From contig NC_052508.1 of the NCBI RefSeq assembly GCF_014356525.2, positions 52,758,442 to 52,822,441 of the forward strand: a stretch of DNA of 64,000 nt, read 5' to 3'. This stretch comes from Nilaparvata lugens. Its lineage: Eukaryota > Arthropoda > Insecta > Hemiptera > Delphacidae. The translations under genes and the position numbers were made by a program. This document shows positions 22,060 through 33,027 of the stretch, piece after piece; position 1 is the stretch's first letter, and each line of letters opens with the position of its first letter. The notes under the pieces are model-generated. The model was not told the DNA's origin, did no database searches, and saw only the letters and a list, made by a program, of their open reading frames with translations.

Positions 22060-24568
22060 TGTGGAGCGTGATTTTACTCGCCTCACATATGTAGAGAGAT
22101 TTGCCAAATCATGTAGTGCTGTATTTAAATGCCTCACGTTGGGCCGGCAAATCATGTAAAGCGTTTTTTAACGGCTTCACACATGTAGAGTGAATCTTGT
22201 ACTGAATCAATGGTGTAGAGGCTATAAATTTTGCAATGGCGTGTGTGGACGCTGAGTGTACACCAGACTGATTGACTCACTACAAGATTCAATACAATTG
22301 TCGGAATCGCGGGAGGCCTAAACGCTCGCTCACCCTTGATTCTTCTAATGACAGATTGTATAATGATGAAATTTTTATAAGTAGTGTAGCGGACGCTAAA
22401 CACTGAATACGGATACCTTAAAATTATTACCTGTGAAGAATGAGCACACAAAATCATACAGGTCGAGCAAAAATCCCGATGTAGATAATTTACGGGACTG
22501 CGTCTCTAATAAGTTCTGAAGGATTAAAATACGGTATTTGGACCAAATATCGTTCAGAATATACTTCGAGAACAGAGTCTTGTCGGGTTTTAAGCTCTAT
22601 TGTAGGAATTAATATGATCTCTGGCTGCATCTGCTGTACAATTGATGTGTTCGCTCCTAAGTCGAGGTTGGTAACAGATAAAAGCTGATATATGAGCAGG
22701 TAAGGACAAAGAATAAATATCTCGATCTGACCCCACTCACTACATCCACTTAGACCTGTTCCAATATCCAGCTTAATTCAATTATTTCAATGATCGTATT
22801 CGATCGGTTCTTGATGATATAGAACGTATCAGACACAATAATTGACAGGCTTAAGAAATAATCGAACTCAGAAAACGAATTAACAAAACTGGAATATATT
22901 ATAATAAAATAGATGATCATACAGTGCAGATTCAGAATTGATTTACAGATTGATAATAATTTGCATTGACAAAAAGAGTTAAAAATGTTCTTGTGCTTGC
23001 ATGATACCATGCGTGATTCGACAGAATTTTACAATTGATAAAGATTAACAGTTTTGAAAAAATAGTGAAAAATGAATTATAAAAAATATTTTTAAAATGC
23101 TCGGGGTCGTGGTTCTGGCAGCGGAGGATAGCTAATCAACTACAAATTCGTATAAATTAAATATTGAACAAATCCTAGGCTCTTAACAACTAAATAAGCG
23201 CTTGTCGGCGTGGCCAATAATTTAACGAAGAAAATTTTATGTTTTTCTGCACTGAAATATTTTCGAAGCGTAGATTGGGGCCCCTTTAAACTTATAACTC
23301 ACATGAAATTCCTTGGCGGTCGTGGTTTTCTTCTTTAGATCAAAAATCGTTTGATCGGCAGCGGGTCCAGGCTTCGGTTTCAGCACGTGGGGAATTTTAA
23401 TTTAATATTTCCTTCACCAAATTAATTAAGGGATGATTTAACTTTAAACTTTTAAATTATCGATTGATGAAAATAAATTACAAATAACAAATAGATTGGC
23501 CTAAAATATTGGCTCACAAATAAAACATATAAAATCGAACAAGAATTTTTACGAATAGGTCTTGGTAACTATAAAGAGATCTGAACGGTGAGGATTTCAA
23601 AAGGGAAGTGCTGTCTTTTTCTCTAAGCTTCTTGGCTAGACCTTTCTTCTGAGAATCTCGATGTAATAATTTGCATGAAAATTTGCCATTGGTAGAACGA
23701 TTGTGACGTAGACGTGACGTCAGTGGCAGGCAGTAGAATATAATTCCTTTAATTACAATAATAATTCAATTATGTAATTCTTAAAACTGCTTAATCTTCT
23801 AGACATAGTTCCTCTCATACAATGTACATGTGATAGCGTATATGATAAGGCAGGTTTGTTGTCTGATAGTAGATTAACATGTGTTGCTTTCAAACGATCA
23901 CCTTTTTGGTGCTATTTTTATGCACTATGATTGGCTTAGGCTTGCCAAAGAGATTTAATTACCATGTGGTTCAGTTGAAGTAATAATTAATAAATTAATA
24001 TTCTTATACAACCTTTATTATGTCTGAGACTGTTATAATTAATTTCTGCAGTTTTTACCAATAATATAATTTCATGCTATGACCTAGTTAGTTACAATAA
24101 GACTTGACATATAATATAATTTCTTAAATAATAAATAATTTCAACGATAATACATACATTTTATTTTTTTTATTCGAAATTCTTGGTCCTTTATTGATAG
24201 TTTTATAATTTTTAGAAATGATATTATATCTTGCGTGAGGCCAGCATGACATTTGACAATACATTGAATCAGTCAGCTGCGTTCGAACTGTTTTAAAAAC
24301 ATCTGATCGATAGTAAACAAAGTATAACCTCAAAATCAATGAGCAATTCATAAATAATTCGTGCTTTATTTGCAGAATAATTATAATTTTATTGAATAAT
24401 TTTCTAGAAAATATTCGGTACAGAACGGTATTCTTATCTAATATACAGTTACTGATAAGTAAGCTTTATCGCTCGGTCGCGAACTATTCCTTTAGCAAAT
24501 TCTTTCATTTTAAAAGGTAATCACAATTTTCTCTCTTCTCATGAGATCTATTTAAAAGATTCATCACA
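22060..24568 (-). repeat. 5' LTR
   Basis: 2,509 bp, near-identical to 11,060-13,570. Its last 120 bases (minus-strand sense) carry two internal copies resembling the LTR/PBS junction, at about 22,099-22,112 and 22,131-22,155. Confidence 0.88.
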
Positions 24569-24572
24569 TGCT

Positions 24573-25555
24573 TTATTACATAAAATCCTAGTCATTTTTT
24601 CAAATAATACTATTATGTTGTGCTCCAAAACATTTGTCACAATCTTGAATGAGTGGTGTAGCGAAGGGGGGGGGTTCCGATTACAACCCCCTCATGAGCC
24701 CGAAAAAGCCGAAAAAGATGCCCAAGAATCCAAGATAACAACCCCCCCCCCCTTAATCAAATTCCACTAATAAAGTCTATAAGGGGCCCTAATTTTTTGG
24801 ACAACCCACCTCCCCCCCCCTATTTAAAAATTCAGGCTACTCTACTCTTGTGTATACAACATGAATATACTCTCACATCATCCAATTAAGTGATTCCAAA
24901 TCATTATTTATTCACTCAACATGAAAATCACAATCTTGAATGAATTGTACCCGAATTGAATAGTTATATATTCACCCCTAATTCAAAAACTTTTCTATTC
25001 ATCAAAGTCAACTGCTAACGGAATTTATTCACTATTTATTCATTGGCAACATTACTCACAACTTTTAGGAGCATAACAAACCATTATAACATAACAAAAT
25101 AATGCGGTAAATTATAATATTCATTATTTTATCTTTGACAATGTACAGAGCACAAATTTGAAGCCTTACCATCGTAAGAGCTTAGGTTCTCAAAGTTGTC
25201 TGATTATAATAAAACACACAAAAGAGTCACAGACAATTTTGAACTTCTGAATTGATTAACAATCCAAACTCAAAATCATGTCAAAAAGAACAAGAAATCA
25301 GAGGCGTGAATAACGCCAATTCAAACAATGCAGTGAATTGAAGCATAAATCCTTCAGGAGTCGCTGGCCTGGGGGGGGGCGTGAAAATCTGATTTCTTGA
25401 AGAAATCATTTGAAAATATGAACACTGGAATTATCGAATAAGGATATCATCAAAGAACCGTCACGAATTATGGTTATTCGCTTTTTCAAAACTCAATGTT
25501 TAATGTGGAAACGGCTTGCTATCTCAAATAAAATTAATTTCAATCAGTTGTTGAA
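24573..25555. other. Non-coding spacer with homopolymer runs
   Basis: No gene seen. Contains unusual G and C runs (24,667-24,674; 24,741-24,752; 24,809-24,820; 25,370-25,379), places where assembly length errors are likely. Confidence 0.5.
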
Positions 25556-25867
25556 TTATTGGTAATGACTGAAATGATGGTTGATTATCAAATCAGCGAT
25601 TTTGTTAGTAATTGCAATAAAGATAGCCAAAGGAAACAATAAGACACCAAAAAAAGTGTTATTCCTAGCTGTTCTCAATAAATTATCCTGTGATGTTTCC
25701 ATTATCTCTCTCATAAAGTTTTGTTCTTCCCCGAGACTACTTCCACTTGTTTCCATTAGATTTTCTGCACTGAGAAATTTGAACTGAATACAAGCTAAAA
25801 TCAAGAAAACCAGGAGGCATGATTTTTGAAGTCTCAAAGAGTTATTGAGGAGCTTGGGTGGCAGCAT
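25556..25867 (-). CDS. Small secreted/membrane peptide, copy A
   Basis: 103 codons from ATG 25,867, lying in exon 2 (acceptor TTTCTTTCAACAG, exon from 25,914). The N-terminus has a hydrophobic signal-like core (SCLLVFLILACIQF) with a likely cut after FLSA. A polar middle (ENLMETSGSSLGEEQNFMRE, then METSQDNLLRTARNNTF) and a C-terminal hydrophobic helix (about residues 75-95) follow. It is clearly paralogous to the gene at 36,731: shared blocks include SCLL.F, FLSA.NL.ET.GS, EQN.MR..METSQ and TF. The pattern of conservation in protein, splice sites and upstream exon argues for a real gene. Cargo and function unknown; possibilities are a small secreted effector or a membrane-active peptide. Confidence 0.75.
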   Translation of the reverse strand: MLPPKLLNNSLRLQKSCLLVFLILACIQFKFLSAENLMETSGSSLGEEQNFMREIMETSQDNLLRTARNNTFFGVLLFPLAIFIAITNKIADLIINHHFSHYQ

Positions 25868-26420
25868 CTTAAAAAATATATTCCGATTTCTCCTTAGGTG
25901 ATTCAACAATCTTCCTGTTGAAAGAAAGCCGATATTAAAATTAGATCTATGCATTAGATTTATTCCAAGAAATAATTTCAACACATAATATTTATGATAA
26001 AGTAAATTGATAATTCATATAGGTGTATTATAATTGATGTGCCTTAAAATTAGCTTTATGAAGCTATAAAGGATCATTACCAATGCTGTAAAGTTCAGAA
26101 AATAATCATTCATGCTGTTAACTAATCTGAAGAAATACTTTCTCAAGCGTGCATTGATAGCACTAGTGATTAGTCTATCATTTGGCGTTTTTTTTAATGA
26201 TATAATTAGCTGAGTACTAATAAATTTTTAATTTCTTAAAATTATTAATCGAATAAATATTTTCTATTTGTAAATATATTCAACAGATACGACTAATAAG
26301 CAGATAATTTGTAATGCATTATAATTCCACGTGAAACGCATAACAAACATTTTGAACAATAAAAATTTGTTCTATTAAAATAATTTTATCTATAAACCCT
26401 TTATCGTTTATAGTACTTAC

Positions 26421-26465
26421 CCCTGTGATTCAGCCAATGGAACTCTCAGATAGAAAATTCAGTCA
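26421..26465 (-). other. Predicted 5' non-coding exon of peptide gene A
   Basis: The donor CACAGGG|GTAAGT at 26,420 is preceded by a stretch without ATG. It matches the corresponding segment before the sister gene (TATCTGARAGTTYCATTGG, then CACAGGG|GTA). The first base is estimated from the TATA box. The intron runs 26,420-25,915. Confidence 0.6.
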
Positions 26466-26490
26466 ACGTGGAAGAAGAAACAAGCAGAGA

Positions 26491-26500
26491 GTATATACAG
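26491..26500 (-). promoter_or_regulatory. TATA box of peptide gene A
   Basis: CTGTATATAC on the minus strand, about 30 bases before the predicted first exon and 70 bases before the donor. The sister gene has a weaker TGTATAGAAA at the equivalent position. Confidence 0.5.
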
Positions 26501-26519
26501 ACTACTGAATAATTCTAGA

Positions 26520-27418
26520 AATTTTCAAGTAAATTTCAATTATCAATAAGTTATAAAGCAGTGAAAAATTGAATATGATGTGACGAATGAACTTTATTAA
26601 CTGAAGAGAACTATCGTACGTTTATATCAAGCGATTCCATGCAATTGACTTGAAATTAATCCCATGAAAGTTAGCATTTACAAATTTGCTAAAATTTAAC
26701 AATGTACGTCGGTTTCTCAAATTTGACTGGTTGACTCTGTATAGTATCTTTTTTATTGCCAAATTCACTTGTTATTCACCTACTGCATTCTTACTCGTTC
26801 AAGCGCAATTGCATTTTGATTTTGCAGTATAAAAGAGTTCCAATAATAGATGACATACCATTTGGCGTTACTCTAGTCATTAATCATCTGAGATTTTCAT
26901 ACAGCCACGAGCAGTCGCAAAATTGCCTCATAAATTTGTCCAACTTTTTAATAAGTAGATGACTCGAAATAGATCTACCACGTTTGAAACATATAATCCC
27001 ACAAGCAAACTCTTTCTTTTTACCAGGGAAATGATTCTGGAAAACTATTCAGAGTTTGATGGCTGAGTGATGAGTATTGTTTTTGTGTCTGTGAAATTAC
27101 AATGAATTTATTTTGCCATTTTGTTCTCTTCAGTTCTCCAAAGCAAAATTTTCTGTGAAATTACAATGAATTTATTTTGCCATTTTGTTCTCTTCTGTTC
27201 TCCAAAGCAAAAATTTTCTATCTTCGAACTGTAGATTGACTGTCATTTCTGTCATCAATGCTTTATTGAAGTCAAATACAGTACAATCTAAAACATTGAT
27301 ACAGATTTGAATAGATGAGACATTTCAAACCTAAGGAGATACTACCCTAAAAATGGACTTGCTCTTTTGCTATGTACCGATCTCTCTACAGTCTCTTATC
27401 TTTTTTCTCCAACTGTAG
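26520..27418. other. Non-coding spacer with shared segment and tandem duplication
   Basis: No gene recognised. 26,855-26,960 is an inverted, diverged match to 38,628-38,720 (common core TTTATGAGGCAATTTTGCG on the matching strands). 27,091-27,217 is a two-copy tandem repeat. Confidence 0.5.
27091..27217. repeat. Two-copy 62-bp tandem repeat
   Basis: GTGAAATTACAATGAATTTA starts each unit (27,091 and 27,153). The copies differ by one substitution and one base in an A run, so the duplication is recent or a mis-assembly. Confidence 0.75.
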
Positions 27419-27505
27419 GATTCACTTCATACTGTCAGCATGGCCTCATTAATAACACCCAGCCCTTACATATTCAATCAATGCTGACAGATTGTTGTGA
27501 ATCGC
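27419..27505. repeat. CTGTCAGCAT hairpin repeat, copy 1
   Basis: Left arm GATTCACTTCATACTGTCAG and right arm with ATGCTGACAG and TGTGAATC, separated by about 45 bases. One of seven copies in the window of a foldback element whose arms carry GATTCACTTnnAACTGTCAG and its complement. Confidence 0.7.
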
Positions 27506-27939
27506 ACTATAGCAGTTACTCAAAGTAAATGTTGTTACTTACCAAATTGTTTGGTCAATGGTATATTTGTATTTTCCTATCATGTATACTTAAATAAATA
27601 AAATTATTTTGTCATTATTTTGTCATTGTGAATTATTCGATAGATAAATAAATGATTGAACATTGATTATCATTCCCTCTTATTTTTCTAAATTTTGGTG
27701 AAAACCAGTCACCAAAGTTATACTCTACTGTTGAAGTAGTACCTTTCCAATTTCTCAGAGTGAAGAACATTACAAAAGGAAAATGAATCACTTTATAGCC
27801 AAAGAACAGTAAACGTTCGAAATCTATCAGCTCTAGTCCCGCTAGTCAACGCGAACCGACTTGAGAGGGTGAAATCCAATTTGAAACACTAGTCGGTCAA
27901 ATCACTTGTCTGTTATGTAAAGACTCCGGAACAATCAAA

Positions 27940-28032
27940 TTCTTCTTCTTCTTCTTCTTCTCCTTCTCTTCCTCCTTTTGCTTCTCCTTCTCCTTCTCCT
28001 TCACCTTCTCTTCCTCCTTTTGCTTCCTCCTT
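27940..28032. repeat. CTT/CTC polypyrimidine microsatellite
   Basis: About 90 bases of almost pure pyrimidine with TTC and TCC triplets and an internal duplication of TTCCTCCTTTTGCTTC. Confidence 0.8.
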
Positions 28033-28375
28033 GTGCTGGTTTATAGCGCCACCTGTTGAAAAACAATCGTAAAACAGTGTCTTTTCATTTTTTAAAGACC
28101 GAGAAAATCGTGGTGGACTCTCAAAAAATTGTAAGCCATAAAAGTGTATGTGATTATCGTTTCGGGAGAGGAAAAGGTTAAAGGTTACAGCAGCAGCATA
28201 ATTTCAAATGCCGACAAACTGAAGCTAATGGAAAATGTACCTACGTCGGATTGATTGCCGGGCTGGCCATCGAAATTTATGTCGGAACATAAATGTGTTT
28301 GAGGTTATGTATTTGACGCCCAGTGAGTGAATGACAGCGCCCTACCTTCCACTCGGCTCCGAATAACGATTCTTT
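28033..28375. other. Non-coding stretch
   Basis: No gene or repeat recognised between the microsatellite and hairpin copy 2. Confidence 0.4.
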
Positions 28376-28379
28376 GGTG

Positions 28380-28460
28380 AGATTCACTTGAAACTGTCAG
28401 CACTGTTTGGTGTTGATGTTATTCATAAGTAATGCTGACTGTTCAAAATTCATCTCACTG
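28380..28460. repeat. CTGTCAGCAT hairpin repeat, copy 2
   Basis: Left arm GATTCACTTGAAACTGTCAG, right arm ATGCTGACTGTTCAAAATTC then CTCACTG. The arm mispairs in places but the layout is that of the other copies. Confidence 0.65.
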
Positions 28461-29940
28461 TAACACACATTCGTCATAAGACGGTTGACTTTTGTGGACT
28501 CGGTATACCATATTTGTTTTTTAGGCCAGTCATAAGTGGCGACACATTTCGACCAATTTATTATATGCGGCGCCAAGCTCAATAATGTGCATACTTCATT
28601 CGATGTTCAATTCTATGGTTCAATAAACTACAGACATTGGTTGTGGACAGTATTTTTTCTTATTGCACTAGGTGGGCCCACTTTACACATTATTCTTGTA
28701 TTGGATAAAGGATTGAGTAGCTAACCGGTCATACATAGCTGTATAATCATGAATATATATTATATAGTCTATAGACGGTATAATGTATCAAATATGCATA
28801 GAGAATTGAATAATAATTGCCTTTATTAAGGGCAGAATTAGGACTCTAGGTCCTCTTCGTCACACAAACCTAAGACGAAGACAACTTATAAGTATTCACT
28901 TTTCTATTATATGGCTACTTTATACTGTATTAATATTACGATCCATATACAACCATATTTATGAACAATATACCAAAGCTGACTGTTAAAAAGCTGAAGT
29001 AGACTGTAGCCTGTACAAAGTATACATATGAGAAGACTCCTAGTACCACAACGTTATCTACAAGTTGAGAAAAACAAAAGTAGTTTTTAGAGGAGTTCTG
29101 TTTGAAATAATCCTCTCACACTTATTTTTTCTCCTAAATGTGTTATGATGATCGTTCTCATTCTATTTACTTATTTATTCATTCTGAAATACATGTGAGC
29201 ACAAGGATAACATCCCATTATTAATGGAAAAATTATGAGAAATTGCAGTTGACCAGCTGCTGGAAAATTATTACTGTATAATAATCATTAAAAAAAAAAC
29301 AAGCTTTAAATAGCTTTCTTCGGATATTTGAATTAGTTATAATACAGTAATTCCATATTGCTCTCTTGACACATGAACGAATAAAAAATTGAAAATGCCA
29401 AATGTAACAAAAAATAAAAGAAAAAACGTTTTTACGATTATACGAAAGTCACTTTGAAAAAAAAATTAAGACACAATTTTAGAGATTAATTTTAATACCC
29501 TATTCCTGTTTCAGAGTAATTCCAAAACAAATTTGATAAGCTCCCGGAGAATAAATATTTTATCAGCTCTCTAGCAGGAATGAAGGATGCGTTCACAGCT
29601 CTTCAATCTCAGTTTTAGGGAGTTGTATTACTCGAAATGGTTGTCTCAAAACGAAATCAATTATTGCTTACTCCCCAAGGTGTGTTCTCCGTTTTAAGAG
29701 GTTATTAAAGAACGTAATCGGCATGTTTAAGAAAGGCGGCCCCGACTAAAAATAGTTAAGCGATGACATGCGTTATGTCCCAAGGAGTGTGTATGTGTGT
29801 ATGTGTGTGTAGCCTTGCCTGTTGTTTGCCAGAAAAGATGAAGAGTCAATGTTTGTTCGACCCACCTGAGCTAAGAACATCTTGACGAACATCACAACTT
29901 TAAAACAATAATGGACAGCATTCGTGTGCACTTAACTTTA
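28461..29940. other. Non-coding stretch
   Basis: AT-rich sequence. A short GTGTGTATGTGTGT run lies near 29,790-29,810. Open frames here are short and unlike known families. Confidence 0.45.
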
Positions 29941-30024
29941 GTGCAATTCACGTTGAACTGTCAGCATTCCACATACATTACACCAACACTTCCCATTCAG
30001 CCGATGCTGAAGTGAATAGGTGAG
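29941..30024. repeat. CTGTCAGCAT hairpin repeat, copy 3 (decayed right arm)
   Basis: Left arm AATTCACGTTGAACTGTCAG is intact. The right arm keeps GATGCTGA and AGTGAATAGGTGAG but has lost the CAGTT between them. Confidence 0.55.
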
Positions 30025-32290
30025 ATCTTGGAGAGTTTGCTTGGTTCTTGTCTCCTCCAGGATGCTGAAAAACTGGCTGTCAAAATTCATTTGTCCGGTT
30101 TTTTGTCCAAAAATCTGTCTGGCAGAGCTTGCTCTACAAGATGGTGCTCTGAAACTGGGTGTGAAGTGTTCTGATAGATAATTTTGAATAATGCTTATGA
30201 CATTCTACGTATCTAAGCACAAAGCGCCAACCAATATGGCATTATCAATTATCAATTCTAATTATATAGAAAGAATAAGTAATAACAGTATTCCAGTATA
30301 AAAAGAAGACATATGATAGAGTGGTAATGATAGAATGCCAAGGATAAGAGTTAGTATTGAAGGACTAAAGAGGATAAGTAGACTTATGAACTTCTTATCC
30401 TCTTTGCTACTACCTGATTGATTAGTTATTCTATTCCATGGTACTTCCAAATACTGTACTTCGTTTCAAATATTTCACATTATTTTCAAAAATATCATAG
30501 AATTGTTAGTTTATTCAACTCATTTCTGAATGAAAATTCTCTTCACAATACTCTAAGGGTATTTCAACCAACAATAATTTTTCCCGGGCAGAAATATTCG
30601 CTTCCACATCTTATCTAGAATCAGTTTTGAATTTATAATATATAATTATATCCTCTACACATTTTTTGCACAATAAAGAAGAACTCCAGAGGTATCTTGG
30701 CAACCATTCTATTCTCTACTCCAGTCTTCAAATTCAGTCCACATTATTATTACAGTTGCGGAATCCGCCCGAGCCCATCTTATATTAATCGATGTATTGG
30801 CAGTACAAATTTTTCAGTTTCATAAAAAAAGGAATAATAAGAAGATCTCATTTGAAATCATAAATCGAGAACGATCCTTTAGAATCAGTATGCTCTACAT
30901 GTGGAATTCCATATTTGTAAGCTTCCAAAAAACCTCCCGAAGTCAAGGGCGCTGAAGAACGCTGATTTATGTTGGATTGAAAATGACTGCTGGAAACAGG
31001 CAGCTGTCAAGAATATTTTGCCGGATTGAGCTAATGTTTCGTGATGGAATATTCTGAGAAGCACGTGCTTCTTTGAGAATCAAATAGCTTGCTCTTTCAA
31101 GAATCGACTACAAAATCAGATTGTAAATCACCACGCACTGAACTTAGGACTTGGGACTTGGATGACTTGAAAACAAGATGGCCACCAACTGATGGATGGT
31201 CGATTGTTTGTCAAAACACAGACATGTTTCCTAAAAAGGTGTTGTTGTTTACAATAGCTACGAGCTGTACTCGGCAAAGAATTGATTTATCAAAATGAAT
31301 GCTTAAACGACCTTTGCCAAGACAGCTGTAACATTTTTGGAATCTATGATTGTTCCAATGCTGCAGAGATCAAATCTTAGATGGTTGAAGGTATTCATTC
31401 TTCACATTCAATGAAATCCTGTCATTCACAAATTGTTCAATCGGAATTGCAATCAATGACGTGTATGATTCTTCATTGAATTAATCCATAGAATAAAATT
31501 ATTGAAGTAGAAATCTATAATAATATAATGGAGGAGAGAGTACACATGTACAGGATAAGAAATTCACGAATGACGCATCATCTCTTCTGAACTAACTGAA
31601 CTGATTAACTTACAGTATACAGTTTATGATTTTCAAATCAATTTATTTGAGATAACTTTGCTATGATGGAGATAATAAATAATAATAGTTCGAAGGTTTT
31701 AGAGCATTCATATTGCTTCTCTTGAAAAAAATTGATAGATCTTTTTCATGGTCAACAAATCTATAAAATTATTGTGAGTATATTTAATGATTGCATTGGA
31801 TTCGGTTCTGTGTTATTCAATCCATCAATCCATAGTATTTTTCCCCCGTATGATAGCATTTGATTCGAGACAATTTCCCAACTGATTAGTTGTAGCTATT
31901 TTTCTAATTGTGTTATGATAGCATTTGATTCGAGACAATTTCCCAACTGTTTAGTTGTAGTTATTTTTCTAATTGTGTTGTTTCTGTTTTTGCTATTTTG
32001 TTCGGATTCACAATTATTGATAATATTGATGGTATAATCCGTAATTCTCAATAACACAAAACTTTCTTTCTTTTATGGTTTCATTCCTCCTATCATATTT
32101 GACAAAACTGAGAGGTCCAAGGACTTCACAATCTTCCTATTCCCATTCTACTTTTACGTAATTTCTAATTTTCCCTCTCCATTTTTATTCAATTCAATTT
32201 TTTCCTTGCTGTCAACAGTGCATCTCATAATAGCCGATTATGCCGATATCACCGATGCCGTGAGGTTCAGTCTCAGTATCTGCTACTCAT
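30025..32290. other. Non-coding stretch with one tandem duplication
   Basis: No gene recognised. 31,852-31,981 is a two-copy tandem repeat (period about 67; unit begins TATGATAGCATTTGATTCGA). The open frame at 31,089-31,298 has no family features. Confidence 0.45.
31852..31981. repeat. Two-copy 67-bp tandem repeat
   Basis: The units are nearly identical (GATTAGTTGTAGC versus GTTTAGTTGTAGT inside). Confidence 0.75.
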
Positions 32291-32385
32291 AGTGAAATTC
32301 ACTTCGAACTGTCAGCATTGGCTGTAAGAGGAGCATTGATGTTACTAAATATAAGAAATGCTAACTGATAGAGATGAATCACTCT
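32291..32385. repeat. CTGTCAGCAT hairpin repeat, copy 4
   Basis: Left arm GAAATTCACTTCGAACTGTC, right arm AATGCTAACTGATAGAGATG then AATCACTCTAC. It is followed by a segment (32,386-32,450) also found inverted at 10,930-11,040. Confidence 0.6.
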
Positions 32386-32578
32386 ACAGGTGTTTTCGAG
32401 CGAATCAAAGTGACCGTGAAACTGATTTTGACCGCCCGTGGGAAAATGTCCCCGCGAAAATTTCCCTCTCTTCCACTCTTTATCACGCTCTCGGTCTGTT
32501 TGGATCATTTCATCCGCCTATCAATGGTCTCTTACCATCGTTTCCTTCTTCTTCAGATTGCATTTGAACGAGTATTCT

Positions 32579-32684
32579 CCAGTGAGTATAGAATGTAATT
32601 AAATATGGCCATGAAATTTTATTGTAATATTGTAATGGCCATAAATTTAAAAATGTAATTATATTCTATACTCACTGGTACTCT
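32579..32684. repeat. Hairpin MITE ending CCAGTGAGTATAGAAT
   Basis: The outer arms CCAGTGAGTATAGAATGTAA and its near-complement enclose a second palindrome around ATGGCCAT. Total about 106 bp. No duplication of the target is obvious. Confidence 0.6.
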
Positions 32685-33027
32685 CACAACCAATTCTTCT
32701 TTCATTGATCTCTTAGTCTGTCTGTCTCTCTAGCTCTCTCGCTTGTTCTTTAGGCCTACTATACGAGTATAATCTCGTATACTTTGCTGGTCCATACTTC
32801 AATTTAGATCACCTGAGATTAACGGTCAGTAATTTAACCAGTAATTTCATTATGAACGTATTCAGTTACATACTCTGAAAAATAATAGAATAGTAAGCAA
32901 TGAACAAAGCATTAAATCCTTCTCTAAGATTCGATTATTTCACTGGAAAGCACAGAAGCTTACTCCAAATTTGCATTAAAAAATTTTCCGTTCTAATCCA
33001 CACCTATACACGTTTAGGCCTACGCAT

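Larger units (their letters stand above)
11060..24568 (-). mobile_element. 13.5-kb LTR retrotransposon, no pol genes seen
   Basis: Two nearly identical direct repeats (11,060-13,570 and 22,060-24,568) begin TGTG and end CACA and are flanked by the 4-bp duplication TGCT (11,056-11,059 and 24,569-24,572). On the minus strand the 5' LTR (the right one) is followed after TGATT by TGGCGCCCAACAGT, a classic primer-binding site, so the element reads right to left. TG...CA ends, 4-bp TSD and this PBS fit the Ty3/gypsy class. The internal region (13,571-22,059) minus the inserted LINE is only about 3.7 kb. It holds one long split reading frame and no recognisable protease, RT, RNase H or integrase. 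It is therefore most likely a non-autonomous (LARD or TR-GAG-like) element moved by a relative. Confidence 0.85.
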
